In this document: one piece after another, positions 54,672 to 63,865 of the stretch | Layout of the letters: the number at the start of each line of letters is the position of its first letter | Numbering within the stretch: the stretch's first letter is position 1 | NCBI RefSeq assembly: GCF_029937855.1 | Contig: NZ_JAPYPC010000001.1 | Location: 180,557-244,556 of the forward strand | Length of the DNA stretch: 64,000 bases | Direction of reading: 5' to 3' | From: Christiangramia sp. | Lineage (GTDB): Bacteria; Bacteroidota; Bacteroidia; Flavobacteriales; Flavobacteriaceae | The notes under the pieces: generated by a model | Databases searched by the model: none | Seen by the model: the letters and a program-made list of their open reading frames with translations, nothing else | What the model was told of the DNA's origin: nothing | Position numbers and translations under genes: made by a program

Positions 54672-57037
54672 TTACCTAATAAACTTTCGTTGAACAATTC
54701 CAGTATTCTTTCATATTCATCTTCCCAACTGCTGGGTTCTACAAAACCGTGACCTTCAACGGGATAAACGGCCAGTTCCCAATCCTCCTTACCTAATTCA
54801 ATAAGGCGCTGGGACAATCTTACCACATCCTGGAAATGCACGTTGGTATCAACCATTCCGTGAGCTATCAAAAGGTCTCCCTGCAGGCCTTCAGCAAAAT
54901 AAATCGGTGAAGACTGCCTGTAAGCAATAGGATCATCAGCCGGTTCATTCAAAATATTAGAGGTGTAGCCATGGTTATAATGGGCCCAATCTGTAACAGA
55001 TCTTAAAGCAGCTCCGGCTTTAAAGGTTTCAGCTTCAGTGAACATGGCCATAAGCGTGATAAAACCTCCATAACTTCCTCCATAAATTCCCACTTTTTCA
55101 GGATCAATATCATGGTTTTCAATTAAATATTGTACTCCGTCTACCTGGTCACTAAGATCTTTTCCGCCCATATGGCGATAAATCCCGGTTCTCCAATCCC
55201 TGCCGTAACCTGCGCTTCCGCGGTAATCAATATCTATGACCGTATAACCAAGATCGGTAAGCAGATTATGAAACATATATTCCCTAAAATAGCTGGACCA
55301 CCATTTATGTGCATTCTGAAGATATCCTGCGCCATGAACAAAGACTACGGCAGCATCATTTTTTGCAGCTTCTTCAGGAACATATAACCTGGCAGGAACC
55401 ATAGCACCATCGCTGGCCTTAAATCGTATCAATTCCGGTTCCCTCCAGTTGTATGAAGAAAAAGCTTTCGACTGGCCGCTGGTAATTTGCAGCGGTTCGT
55501 CGTTCTTTCCTGTCTCTTTTAAATAAAGTTCTTCGGGCTTGTTAATATAAGAATGAGTGATCGCCATATATTTCTCATCGGGTGAGAGGACAACCTCATT
55601 TTTACCGGGCATGCTGGTTAATTGCTGCATCTTACCTCCCATTAAAGGCATTTTATAAAAGTGTCTTTCGCCGGGATGGACTTCAGAAGAAGTGAAATAC
55701 CAGTATTTTTTGTCATTTGAGATCTCAGGATCAAAAACCTCATATTCGCCGGAAGTGAGCGCTTTTTTCTTTCCCGTTTCCACATTTAAGATGTACAAAT
55801 GGGAATATCCGGTTTCCTCACTTTGAAAATAAATATGCTTATTATCTGGCAGCCACCCCAGGTCTTCATAACCGTAATAGGTGTACCCAATACCGGGACC
55901 GGCAAGCCAGGCTTCGTCGCGCTGATGTTCTATAGATTGTAACGTCCCCTTCTGTAGATCTATAAGGGCGATCCATCGGTCTTTATTATCTTTAGACCTT
56001 AGATTTACCACTGCTTTCTCTCCGTTTTCTGAAAAATGAACAGTAGAAGGGATGACTTCCCTGGGTTCTTCTTTCCATTCTTTATCCGGATAATCTGAAG
56101 TATAATCAGGTAGTTTACTAATTCCCGGAAGGCCGGAAACGTCAATGATATAAACAGTGTCTTTTTCAAAATTATATAAGGCAAGTTCGGCGGTATAATC
56201 CATATCGCCCACTTTACTCCTGGCAGAAATATTCTCGGTGTATCCGCTTTCATCTACATAATTAGGAACATTGGTGTCATCGCCACGTTCCCTTTTTATC
56301 AAACTAAACCCGGCATATTTGGCGTTAGGAGAGATTTCAAGATTATTTAGATCCCGATCTTCAAGGTAAAAAACAAAATCTTCTTCTTTTTCAACCGATT
56401 TTCTATAGGATTTTGAACGTTTTTCATTAGTTTTACGCTGATTTACTACCTGCAATAATTCAAGGTTTTCTTTTTCCAGCCACGCATCTTTTTCTGAAGA
56501 TTCTTTTTCGGATTCATCAGGTTTAGAGCCAGATTTTATATGTGTAAGTTGTTGCAGGCTTCCATTTCCAAGGTTATATAGAAAAGCATTGTCTTCAATC
56601 TTAAAAGCTATTTTCTCTTCGTTCGAAAGAAATTTAGGGTCATTGATTGCTGAAGGCAGGTCTAAAAGCTCTCTTCTTTTCCTGGATTTCATATCATATA
56701 AAACCAGATCTCCATCTTCAGTAAAAATTTTTATGGATCTGGCCGCATTAAAATCTCCCCTGGAAGGAATAAGTTCCTGTTTTTCCTTTGCTGAAACTTT
56801 CAAAATCTTTTTGGGATTTTTGATGTTGACTTTATAGAGAGAATCGGCGGGATTCTTTTCAGGATTATAGTTGAAATAGATATTTTCTCCATGAATTCCC
56901 CAATCTACAGAGCTGGGAAAAGTTCCCATCCAGTTGGGATCCTGCATAATTTTTTCAACGCTAAGATCTGAGGTTTGAGAAAATGATAATAAGGTGCCCA
57001 GCAGAACAAAAATAAGGGCAGGCAAACTTTTTGACAT
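54668..57037 (-). CDS. S9-family prolyl oligopeptidase-like peptidase
   Basis: The 789-residue secreted peptidase has a signal peptide, a beta-propeller of WD-like repeats and a C-terminal alpha/beta hydrolase. The nucleophile is Ser655 in YGGSYGGF, with Asp in HGMVDTNV and His in VEGHGF. The residues GTFPSSVDWGIHG and YFNYNPEKN are typical of Bacteroidota DPP-type enzymes. Its product is probably periplasmic and peptide-degrading. Confidence 0.93.
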   Translation of the reverse strand: MSKSLPALIFVLLGTLLSFSQTSDLSVEKIMQDPNWMGTFPSSVDWGIHGENIYFNYNPEKNPADSLYKVNIKNPKKILKVSAKEKQELIPSRGDFNAARSIKIFTEDGDLVLYDMKSRKRRELLDLPSAINDPKFLSNEEKIAFKIEDNAFLYNLGNGSLQQLTHIKSGSKPDESEKESSEKDAWLEKENLELLQVVNQRKTNEKRSKSYRKSVEKEEDFVFYLEDRDLNNLEISPNAKYAGFSLIKRERGDDTNVPNYVDESGYTENISARSKVGDMDYTAELALYNFEKDTVYIIDVSGLPGISKLPDYTSDYPDKEWKEEPREVIPSTVHFSENGEKAVVNLRSKDNKDRWIALIDLQKGTLQSIEHQRDEAWLAGPGIGYTYYGYEDLGWLPDNKHIYFQSEETGYSHLYILNVETGKKKALTSGEYEVFDPEISNDKKYWYFTSSEVHPGERHFYKMPLMGGKMQQLTSMPGKNEVVLSPDEKYMAITHSYINKPEELYLKETGKNDEPLQITSGQSKAFSSYNWREPELIRFKASDGAMVPARLYVPEEAAKNDAAVVFVHGAGYLQNAHKWWSSYFREYMFHNLLTDLGYTVIDIDYRGSAGYGRDWRTGIYRHMGGKDLSDQVDGVQYLIENHDIDPEKVGIYGGSYGGFITLMAMFTEAETFKAGAALRSVTDWAHYNHGYTSNILNEPADDPIAYRQSSPIYFAEGLQGDLLIAHGMVDTNVHFQDVVRLSQRLIELGKEDWELAVYPVEGHGFVEPSSWEDEYERILELFNESLLGK

Positions 57038-57183
57038 ATGGATTCAATTAAATTTAAAGAATGCCAATATAACCAAAATTTGTCTCCTGTTTAAACCTTA
57101 AGTTTTAGGGGAGATCTTAAAGAGGAAGCTTTTAGAAAAAAGAACGATATTGTAAATCAAATTAAAATTTTAAATCTTACCCT

Positions 57184-58734
57184 ATGGTTAAAAAAATTAC
57201 GCTTATTGGCCTACTTTTTCTTTCTGTATCACTGGTTTCTGCACAGTCTCAGCAGGAAATGGTGGAAAAAATTGTTAAGGAAGCCGAAAATAATTCTCAG
57301 TTGGAAGACCTTGCACATGAACTTCTTGATGTAGTTGGCCCCAGGTTAGTGGGAACCCCTCAAATGAAAAATGCTCACGACTGGGCAGTGAAAAAATATT
57401 CTAATTGGGATATTCCTGCCCGCAATGAAGAATGGGGAAAATGGAAAGGCTGGGAAAGAGGAATTACACATATAGATCTTATTTCTCCAAGAATTCAAAG
57501 CCTGGAGGGAAGACAGCTTGCCTGGAGTCCGTCTACCGGAAAAAAGCCGGTAACTGCTGAGGTAGTTATTATTCCTGAAGCTAATGATTCTTTAGATTTC
57601 CTTGAAAAGATCAAATCTGTAAAAGGTAAATTCGTGATGATTTCCATGCCACAACCAACCGGAAGACCTGACGATAACTGGGAAGAATGGGCTACGAAGG
57701 AGTCCTTTGAAAAAATGAAAAAAAATCGCGACTCCCTTAGTGATCTGTGGCAGGAGCGAATGAGAAAAACAGGACATTCAAGAAGGGAATTGCCTAAAGC
57801 ACTGGAAGATGCAGGTGCAGCGGGTATTATTAGTTCGTACTGGTCTAGAGGTTTTGGGGTGAACAAAGTGTTTTCAGCATATACGGAAGATATTCCTACC
57901 ATTGATATCTCCCTGGAAGATTACGGACTCTTGTATCGCCTGGCTGAATATGGTGATAAGCCTGAAATCAGAGTAGTAGCGGAATCAAAAGAACTCGGCG
58001 AAGTACCCACATTTAATACCATTGCAGAAATCAAGGGATCTGACAAACCTGAAGAATACGTGATTCTTTCTGCGCACTTTGACAGTTGGGATGGAGCCAC
58101 CGGAGCAACCGATAATGGTACCGGAACGCTGGTAATGATGGAAGCGATGAGAATCCTGAAAAAACTATATCCAAATCCTAAAAGAACAATTTTGGTAGGA
58201 CACTGGGGAAGCGAAGAGCAGGGATTAAATGGTTCCAGGGCTTTTGTAAAAGACCATCCCGAAATTGTGGAAAATATGCAGGTGTTGTTCAACCAGGATA
58301 ATGGTACAGGGAGAGTTGTAAATATCTCTGGTAACGGATTTTTAAATGCTTACGATTATATTGGAAGATGGTTATATGAAGTCCCTGAAAATGTAAGTGA
58401 GCATATTGAGACTAATTTTCCGGGAACTCCGGGAAGAGGAGGTTCAGATTATGCCTCCTTCGTAGCCGCAGGGGCTCCAGCCTTTAATTTAAGCTCTTTG
58501 AGCTGGGATTATTGGAATTATACCTGGCATACCAACAGGGATACGTATGATAAGATCGTATTTGATGATGTTAGGAACAATGTGATCCTTACCGCTGTAC
58601 TGGCTTATATGGCAAGTGAAGATCCTGAAAAGACCTCCAGAGAAAAAATAAAGTTACCGGTAAGTAAAAGAACTGGAGAACAAATGACCTGGCCTGAGCC
58701 CAGAGACGCCACTAGAAAAGGAGGATTAGACTAA
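57184..58734 (+). CDS. M28-family zinc aminopeptidase
   Basis: The 516-residue secreted peptidase has a signal ending near SLVSAQ, a PA-like insert region, and the M28 metal-binding segments. His298 and Asp300 are in LSAHFDSWDG, an Asp in GATDNGTG, a Glu pair in WGSEEQG, and the final His in WHTNRDT. It is divergent from the S9 peptidase, both presumably used for extracytoplasmic peptide breakdown. Confidence 0.92.
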   Translation: MVKKITLIGLLFLSVSLVSAQSQQEMVEKIVKEAENNSQLEDLAHELLDVVGPRLVGTPQMKNAHDWAVKKYSNWDIPARNEEWGKWKGWERGITHIDLISPRIQSLEGRQLAWSPSTGKKPVTAEVVIIPEANDSLDFLEKIKSVKGKFVMISMPQPTGRPDDNWEEWATKESFEKMKKNRDSLSDLWQERMRKTGHSRRELPKALEDAGAAGIISSYWSRGFGVNKVFSAYTEDIPTIDISLEDYGLLYRLAEYGDKPEIRVVAESKELGEVPTFNTIAEIKGSDKPEEYVILSAHFDSWDGATGATDNGTGTLVMMEAMRILKKLYPNPKRTILVGHWGSEEQGLNGSRAFVKDHPEIVENMQVLFNQDNGTGRVVNISGNGFLNAYDYIGRWLYEVPENVSEHIETNFPGTPGRGGSDYASFVAAGAPAFNLSSLSWDYWNYTWHTNRDTYDKIVFDDVRNNVILTAVLAYMASEDPEKTSREKIKLPVSKRTGEQMTWPEPRDATRKGGLD

Positions 58735-58741
58735 AAAATAA

Positions 58742-58789
58742 AAAGGCAGTTAATCCTGAAATTTTAATTTCAGTCGGTTGGCTGCCTTT
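58742..58789. terminator. Terminator spanning the end of the DUF3095 gene
   Basis: AAAGGCAG pairs with CTGCCTTT, and an inner hairpin, CTGAAATT/AATTTCAG, lies in the loop. It includes the last codons of the minus-strand DUF3095 gene, so it ends both converging transcripts. Confidence 0.75.
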
Positions 58790-59904
58790 GTATAACCACC
58801 ATTGCCACCATCTATAAAATGGATATGCTGGTCTGTACCCATGTCTTTTACGTAACAGGACATGATACTTTCCTCGCTTACATGATAACCATATTTTATT
58901 AAATTCTGGCTTTCTAATTGATCAAGATAACTTATAAGTTTCTTTCGTTGATCTTGTGTGCCGGTAATTACAGTATTAATTCTCCCATCGAGAGTAAGAT
59001 TATCTGAAAGCTCCACCAATTTCTGAAGATAGCTCTTTCCCGAAGAGGTATTTCGAAGATAAAACTCCCCAAAATTTGCCACCATAATACTTTTTAAAAA
59101 TGCCGTAAAACTCCATTTACCAAGTTTTACCTTCATCTCATCTTTAATTCTTTGTAATCCTGCCTTTATCTTTAATCTCTTAACCGATATAGGTTTTCGT
59201 CGTGTTACGGAACCGTAGATTTTGTCTATACTCGCCATAATGCTGGAATAGACTTCTGAAAAATCTGTTTCGCCGCAACCGGCCACGATAAGGCTCAATA
59301 CTTCCTGATCGTCTTTTGGAGGTTTTATTTTGTCCCATTTACACTCCATACCGGTCATATTCAGAGGGGTTTCACCGGGGGTAATATGCTGTAGAAAACC
59401 TTCTTCCTTGATCTTGTTTTCAGCGTATTGTAAACCATTTCCCAGTATAACCGGGATATTCAGGGTTTCATTTATCTTCACCCTCGAAATCCTTAGATTT
59501 ATATTCTCCTCATATATCTTTTTGATGCTGAAACTGCCAACCGCGAGGCTAAATCCAAAATGCTTTTCGGTATTTCGGTTGTGTTTTTCTAATACAGAAA
59601 GCGATTGATCTTTAATTTTTTCAGGAATAAGAAAACTGGCTCCATCGCCTCCAAAGAAGAAAGGTATAGACGTATTGTGGGCATCTGCAAGATTTAAGAT
59701 AGAAATGACACAACCTGTAGCTACCAGGTTTACATTCTTATGTTGCCCCTTCTCAATTGCCTGGGTGGAATTACGAATATCGGCAACAAGGATATGCCAG
59801 TCTTCCGGCAGATTTGAAAACTTGCTTTTATCCCCAATAAGTTCGCTAATTGGAGCGTCATTTATCTGAAGCTTTGAATAGAAATTAGTACTTGTGCCTG
59901 TCAT
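58750..59904 (-). CDS. DUF3095 protein (nucleotide-cyclase-fold-like)
   Basis: The 384-residue soluble protein has HILVADIRNSTQAI near residue 34 and PFFFGGDGASFLIP near 82. These resemble the metal and substrate strands of class III nucleotide cyclases, a comparison the DUF3095 family shares. A C-terminal winged-helix-like segment (QDQRKKLISYLDQLESQNLIKYG) follows. Whether it makes a cyclic nucleotide is unknown. It stands alone. Confidence 0.8.
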   Translation of the reverse strand: MTGTSTNFYSKLQINDAPISELIGDKSKFSNLPEDWHILVADIRNSTQAIEKGQHKNVNLVATGCVISILNLADAHNTSIPFFFGGDGASFLIPEKIKDQSLSVLEKHNRNTEKHFGFSLAVGSFSIKKIYEENINLRISRVKINETLNIPVILGNGLQYAENKIKEEGFLQHITPGETPLNMTGMECKWDKIKPPKDDQEVLSLIVAGCGETDFSEVYSSIMASIDKIYGSVTRRKPISVKRLKIKAGLQRIKDEMKVKLGKWSFTAFLKSIMVANFGEFYLRNTSSGKSYLQKLVELSDNLTLDGRINTVITGTQDQRKKLISYLDQLESQNLIKYGYHVSEESIMSCYVKDMGTDQHIHFIDGGNGGYTKAANRLKLKFQD

Positions 59905-59958
59905 ATCTTTTGAGTCGAGACAAAATCTTATTAATTTCTATTTTGAGAAAAATTTTGA

Positions 59959-60324
59959 TTACTGTTTAAGCTCGGCTCCTACAGCAATAGAACAATCATG
60001 GCCAGGCTCTCCATGAGGTGGATTTATTTTAGGAGCAGCACTTTTCATTCTTACCGGTGAAGTAGTCATTTCAGGAGTTGCAGAAGCATTAGCCTGTTGT
60101 AATGGAGCTCCTACTGGAAGCTCGCAACGATGTCCTTCTTCTCCGTGCGCAGGATTATATTGGATGTCTGCATTTTCAGACATGCTATTCTTCATTTCTT
60201 CTGAAGAAGGCTTTTCAGAAGTTACTTCTATTTTATCCCCCGCTTTTTCTTCATTTTTACATGAAAAAGTAATTGCTGAAATCAGGACTGCCAGTATTAA
60301 TATTTTTATAGGTAATCTTTTCAT
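59959..60324 (-). CDS. Small lipoprotein with NPPHGEPGH repeats
   Basis: The 121-residue protein has signal MKRLPIKILILAVLISAITF with lipobox Cys22. It then has two repeats, NPAHGEEGHRCELPVGAPL and NPPHGEPGHDCSIAVGAEL. The motif is recurrent in Bacteroidota lipoproteins, often next to a Pro-rich C-terminus. Its function is unknown, and the His/Cys pairs might bind metal or form a disulfide. Confidence 0.75.
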   Translation of the reverse strand: MKRLPIKILILAVLISAITFSCKNEEKAGDKIEVTSEKPSSEEMKNSMSENADIQYNPAHGEEGHRCELPVGAPLQQANASATPEMTTSPVRMKSAAPKINPPHGEPGHDCSIAVGAELKQ

Positions 60325-60356
60325 AACTAATTATTTAGTATATAAAGATATTTAAA

Positions 60357-61343
60357 TTATTCGGTAATTTCTTTAAGTTCTTCTTCAGAAATGGTCAGGA
60401 TTCCTGAAGGCGGAAGCCTTGTAATCATTTCTTTCCAGTTCTCATCGGCTTCAAAAACCGCTTGAAAGATAGGTTTGGCTTCTGCAATTCTACCGCTATT
60501 GGCCAATGCCACCGCTTTCCAGAATTTCATTTCCAGGTTATCTGGGAACATTTCTTCCGCAGCACCATATTCTTTAAGTGCTTTCTCCATATTACCTTCT
60601 TCGACAGCAAGATCGCCTTTATTCATATGGTCATAGGCGCGGTTCACTTTTAAAAGTCTTGATAGTTCCTCTAGCGGATTCTTATGATCGTCTACCCGAA
60701 GATCGATCTTCTTATCCTCCCAGCTATTCTCAGTTCTTTCAGGACCCACCACCACTAATGCAGCAGATTGTTTTCCTCTGATGTCACCACCGGCTGCCTG
60801 TGCTGCTTTTAAAACTTCCACAACCCTTTCAGCAAGTGGATAATCTGAATATTTCAGAAAAGCTTCCGCCATAGCCGGAACCACTTTATCATTCAACATC
60901 ATATTTGCCTGAACAGAAAAATTTCTTCCCTGCAAATCTTCTGCAACCTCCACACATTTTTCTCCGGTAAATCCGGATACATTTCCGTTAGCATCCAGAA
61001 AGGCAACCTGTCTAAAGGCTCTTCCCTCATCTTTTTCTACCAGTTTGGTTAAAGCTTCTTCCGCGGAAATTCCATCAGCCATTAAAGCGAGGCCTTCAGG
61101 TCCATAAGCAGGATTTACAAAAGATTGGGTGGCAACCACACCAACTCCGGCCTTTCCCCAGGATACTATAGAACCTACAGAAAACCAGTGGCTTTGTACG
61201 CCAACTGCCATTTCTCCGGTGACTGTATCACGGGCCACAATGGAAAAAGTATGGGCAAAAGCATCTTTTGAATGACCTTCAATATTCTGAGATTTCAGAA
61301 TAAAAGGAAATAAAAGGCAAAATAGGAAAGTAGTTTTTTTCAT
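60357..61343 (-). CDS. DUF1028 protein with C-terminal TPR-like region
   Basis: The 328-residue protein has a signal peptide (LLFPFILKSQ) and DUF1028 over about residues 27-230, including HTFSIVARDTVTGEMAVGVQSHW and GVGVVATQSFVNPAYGP. The first part resembles an Ntn-type hydrolase fold. A TPR-like tail (VEEGNMEKALKEYGAAEEMFP) follows. Its reaction is unknown. It is co-directional with the small lipoprotein gene, 32 bases upstream of it. Confidence 0.87.
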   Translation of the reverse strand: MKKTTFLFCLLFPFILKSQNIEGHSKDAFAHTFSIVARDTVTGEMAVGVQSHWFSVGSIVSWGKAGVGVVATQSFVNPAYGPEGLALMADGISAEEALTKLVEKDEGRAFRQVAFLDANGNVSGFTGEKCVEVAEDLQGRNFSVQANMMLNDKVVPAMAEAFLKYSDYPLAERVVEVLKAAQAAGGDIRGKQSAALVVVGPERTENSWEDKKIDLRVDDHKNPLEELSRLLKVNRAYDHMNKGDLAVEEGNMEKALKEYGAAEEMFPDNLEMKFWKAVALANSGRIAEAKPIFQAVFEADENWKEMITRLPPSGILTISEEELKEITE

Positions 61344-61387
61344 AGAAGATTTATTAGTGGTCTAAAGATACTAAAAGCATGTTTATA

Positions 61388-62077
61388 TTAGAAGCTGTGG
61401 TGCAAACTCAATTGAAGTTGACCCTTACTCAGGTTGTTCGAAGTTTGTTCCATAAAGCCCAGCTGTACTTTCAAATTATCTTTAATAGCATATCCCAGGG
61501 CTCCATAAAGTCTGTTCCGGTCAAAAATTTCCACACGTCTGCCGTCTCCAATATCTTTTTGTCCATTTATAAAAATCTCATTATAAAATGCGAGATAAAT
61601 AGCATTCTTATTGAGATTGGTTTGATTTAGCGGAATATTTAAAAACAGGTTGTAGCGGTACCTGGTTCTGAAATCCTGATCTTCCACCCAACGCTGCTCA
61701 TACCTGAACCTATGCTTTAAAAAGATCCTTGAAGTGATTTTATGAGGCAGTAAAGCTTCCTGGTAAACCCTGCTTTCAGAAGAAGTAGCATCGGAATCAC
61801 CGAAAACTCCGGAAGTTATATGGGCATATCCCACCGTGAATTTTATATTCTCAGAAGGGCTGTAAGTTGCACCGGCTCTGAGTAAAAGCTGTTCCAGATC
61901 GCCTATAAGGTCCCAGTTTCGATATTGAATATCCCCCTGAAGTCCGAATTTGGATTCACCAAAACTTGTATCCCAAAAATACATGTACCAGCCACCGGTT
62001 TGATCCTCATCTACCTGAGCATTTATATTAAAATTTAAAAAAAGTAAGAATAGAGTAAGACTAAATAATTTTTTCAA
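61388..62077 (-). CDS. DUF2490 outer-membrane protein
   Basis: The 229-residue protein has a signal peptide ending near NINAQ and a beta-strand-rich mature part of DUF2490 type (GWYMYFWDTSFGESKFGLQGDIQYRNWD split over residues 28-55; RFRYEQRWVED). The end SLHHSF has the terminal Phe of outer-membrane barrels. Its function is unknown. Confidence 0.8.
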   Translation of the reverse strand: MKKLFSLTLFLLFLNFNINAQVDEDQTGGWYMYFWDTSFGESKFGLQGDIQYRNWDLIGDLEQLLLRAGATYSPSENIKFTVGYAHITSGVFGDSDATSSESRVYQEALLPHKITSRIFLKHRFRYEQRWVEDQDFRTRYRYNLFLNIPLNQTNLNKNAIYLAFYNEIFINGQKDIGDGRRVEIFDRNRLYGALGYAIKDNLKVQLGFMEQTSNNLSKGQLQLSLHHSF

Positions 62078-62126
62078 AACTTATATTTTTTTGTAAATAT
62101 AAGTTGGAAGCTCCATAAAACAAATC

Positions 62127-62426
62127 TTAGTCTTTAACTTCTAAAACATTTAAATAAACGGGACCGCCATCTACCGGGTAGCCGTCAATTTTATTAGCCT
62201 GTATAGTGACTTCTTTAGTCTCAAACGGCTGAAGATCTATACTGTCACTTTTTATTGCGTATAGGCTATCTATAGTTTGTAAAGTATGTGTACCATATTG
62301 ATAAGAGGTAATCCCGGCGGGTTGTATCACTCCAGTGTATATGTTAGCTTCATTGGTATTACCCGAACTACAGGAGTTGAGAATCATAGCGGTAAACAAA
62401 AAAAATACGGATAAAAACGCTTTCAT
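62127..62426 (-). CDS. Small hypothetical lipoprotein
   Basis: The 99-residue protein has signal MKAFLSVFFLFTAMILNSC with lipobox Cys19 and a short beta-rich domain (YTGVIQPAGITSYQYGTHTL, YPVDGGPVYLNVLEVKD-like). I do not recognise a family. Its start lies just beyond a perfect palindrome and is divergent from the tRNA-Arg. Confidence 0.65.
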   Translation of the reverse strand: MKAFLSVFFLFTAMILNSCSSGNTNEANIYTGVIQPAGITSYQYGTHTLQTIDSLYAIKSDSIDLQPFETKEVTIQANKIDGYPVDGGPVYLNVLEVKD

Positions 62427-62454
62427 TATAAATGAGTTTTGATCAAGATACTAA

Positions 62455-62487
62455 TAGATATCAAAAATTTGAAATTTTTGATATCTA
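62455..62487. repeat. Perfect 33-base palindrome between lipoprotein and tRNA-Arg
   Basis: The arms TAGATATCAAAAATTT and AAATTTTTGATATCTA pair completely around a single G. The site lies between the two divergent promoters. It could bind a dimeric regulator or form a hairpin. It has no T tract suited to termination of either gene. Confidence 0.75.
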
Positions 62488-62512
62488 TTTTTCTTATTAT
62501 GAAGAAAGCCGT

Positions 62513-62520
62513 TATTTTTG
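62513..62520 (+). promoter_or_regulatory. -7 element of tRNA-Arg
   Basis: TATTTTTG matches TAnnTTTG and ends six bases before the first base of the mature tRNA, so the primary transcript would begin at or next to the mature 5' end. Confidence 0.65.
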
Positions 62521-62526
62521 TGCTCC

Positions 62527-62601
62527 GGCCTCATAGTTCAATGGATAGAATAGAAGTTTCCTAAACTTTAGATCCAGGTTCGATTCCTGGTGAGGCTACC
62601 A
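62527..62601 (+). tRNA. tRNA-Arg (anticodon CCT)
   Basis: All four arms fold. The acceptor GGCCTCA pairs with TGAGGCT (one G-T pair), the D stem is GTTC/GAAT, the anticodon stem is GAAGT/ACTTT with loop TTCCTAA, and the T stem is CCAGG/CCTGG around TTCGATT. The CCA end is encoded. The anticodon CCT reads AGG arginine codons. A terminator follows, so it is transcribed alone. Confidence 0.93.
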
Positions 62602-62602
62602 G

Positions 62603-62637
62603 AAACCTTTCGCATTATGTATGGGAAAGGTTTTTTA
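62603..62637 (+). terminator. Terminator of the tRNA-Arg gene
   Basis: AAACCTTTC pairs with GAAAGGTTT and is followed by TTTAATTT. The stem starts two bases after the CCA end. Confidence 0.85.
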
Positions 62638-62870
62638 ATTTAAATAATCTGTTAAGGAATTATTTACTCCCTCGCCTCATTTCAATTGTTGATAGCCTGT
62701 TAAAAAGTATATAATCTGGTTAGTGTATTGATATGCAATCTTTTATAACTTGCATAAACCACAATTCTTCCCCACACCGAATTTAATATAGGGGTTGGTA
62801 TTGATTAAAAGCCTACTCCATGAAAACTTTGTTATATCAAACAGGATTATTGAATGATGGTGGATTTGAA

Positions 62871-63035
62871 ATGAAAACGTTGCTTATTAACCTGTTTATA
62901 AAATTTTTAATGATTGCTGGGATTGCATTTTTGGTTTTTAAAATTACCTCAATCAATTATTCCAGTTTAAACTTTATGGAGTCCGAAGTGCCTACTATTC
63001 AAAAAGTAACTTCTAACCCACCCCTGCCTTTCTAA
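62871..63035 (+). CDS. Short hypothetical membrane peptide
   Basis: Starting at 62871 gives 54 residues, MKTLLINLFIKFLMIAGIAF and on, with one membrane helix and a polar tail ending PPLPF. A longer start at 62820 adds a non-conserved segment. I do not recognise the family. The preceding 230 bases after the tRNA hold only a TATGCAA/TTGCATA inverted repeat (62733-62757). This may not be a real gene. Confidence 0.4.
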   Translation: MKTLLINLFIKFLMIAGIAFLVFKITSINYSSLNFMESEVPTIQKVTSNPPLPF

Positions 63036-63174
63036 ATTGAGAAATCTTCTTCTGAATTCTCATTATTCATAAAGTTTCATGAAATTCATGTAGTATCAAA
63101 TGTTTCAATAGTAGGAATTAAGAATTATAATTTTCTATAGAAATTAAAATCAAAAGCTTTTCTATTTTAGGGGT

Positions 63175-63846
63175 ATGAAGAATATTTTGAAAACGTTGAT
63201 CTTTGATGTGAATGAAACACTTTTGGATCTAACTCCATTAAAGCAAAGCATTAATAAGTCATTAGGAGATGAGCAGGCAGCCAATATTTGGTTTGCAGAA
63301 CTATTACAGTATGCTCTGGTTGAAAGTATCACGAATAGTTATCATGATTTCAGCAAGATTGCAGCTTCTGTGCTGGCGATGAATGCCAGAAAAAATGAAT
63401 TGAATTTCTCTGAAGAGAGGATAAAGGAAATATTAGAGCCAATAAATAAATTATCAGCCTATCCTGATGTTAAACCTGGTCTCATTCAATTGAAAAATTC
63501 AGGATATCAACTGATAGCTTTCAGCAACGGTAAACCTTCTGTGCTGACGGAACAACTTGAGTATGCAGGTATTTCAGAATATTTTGATAGTATTCTAAGT
63601 GTAGAGTCGGTAAAGAAATACAAACCGCATCCTGAAACTTATAATTATGCGGTAAAACAGGCAGGTGTGGAAAAGCAACACGCCATGATGGTCGCTGCAC
63701 ACGCTTGGGATATAACCGGTGCTATGCGAGCGGGTTTGAAGACAGCTTTTATTCTAAGACCTGGAAAATTTCCGTTTCCTTTATCGGAAAAGCCAACTTT
63801 TGAAGTTCGTAATATTGAAGTTTTAGCTTCAGAATTAAAGAAGTAA
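63175..63846 (+). CDS. HAD hydrolase, haloacid dehalogenase type II
   Basis: The 223-residue protein has the nucleophile Asp11 in FDVNETLLDL, the cap helices, FSNGKPSVL near residue 119 and KKYKPHPETYNYAV, and the Asp of motif IV in WDITGAMRAG. This matches L-2-haloacid dehalogenases, but many close relatives are phosphatases, so the reaction is uncertain. An inverted-repeat element follows the stop. Confidence 0.85.
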   Translation: MKNILKTLIFDVNETLLDLTPLKQSINKSLGDEQAANIWFAELLQYALVESITNSYHDFSKIAASVLAMNARKNELNFSEERIKEILEPINKLSAYPDVKPGLIQLKNSGYQLIAFSNGKPSVLTEQLEYAGISEYFDSILSVESVKKYKPHPETYNYAVKQAGVEKQHAMMVAAHAWDITGAMRAGLKTAFILRPGKFPFPLSEKPTFEVRNIEVLASELKK

Positions 63847-63865
63847 TAAATCTTTAAAAAGAAAA

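Noticed and set aside
62527..62700. A tRNA-Arg integration site (att) for a mobile element
   Set aside because: I looked for a repeat of the tRNA 3' end downstream and found none. No integrase gene is present.
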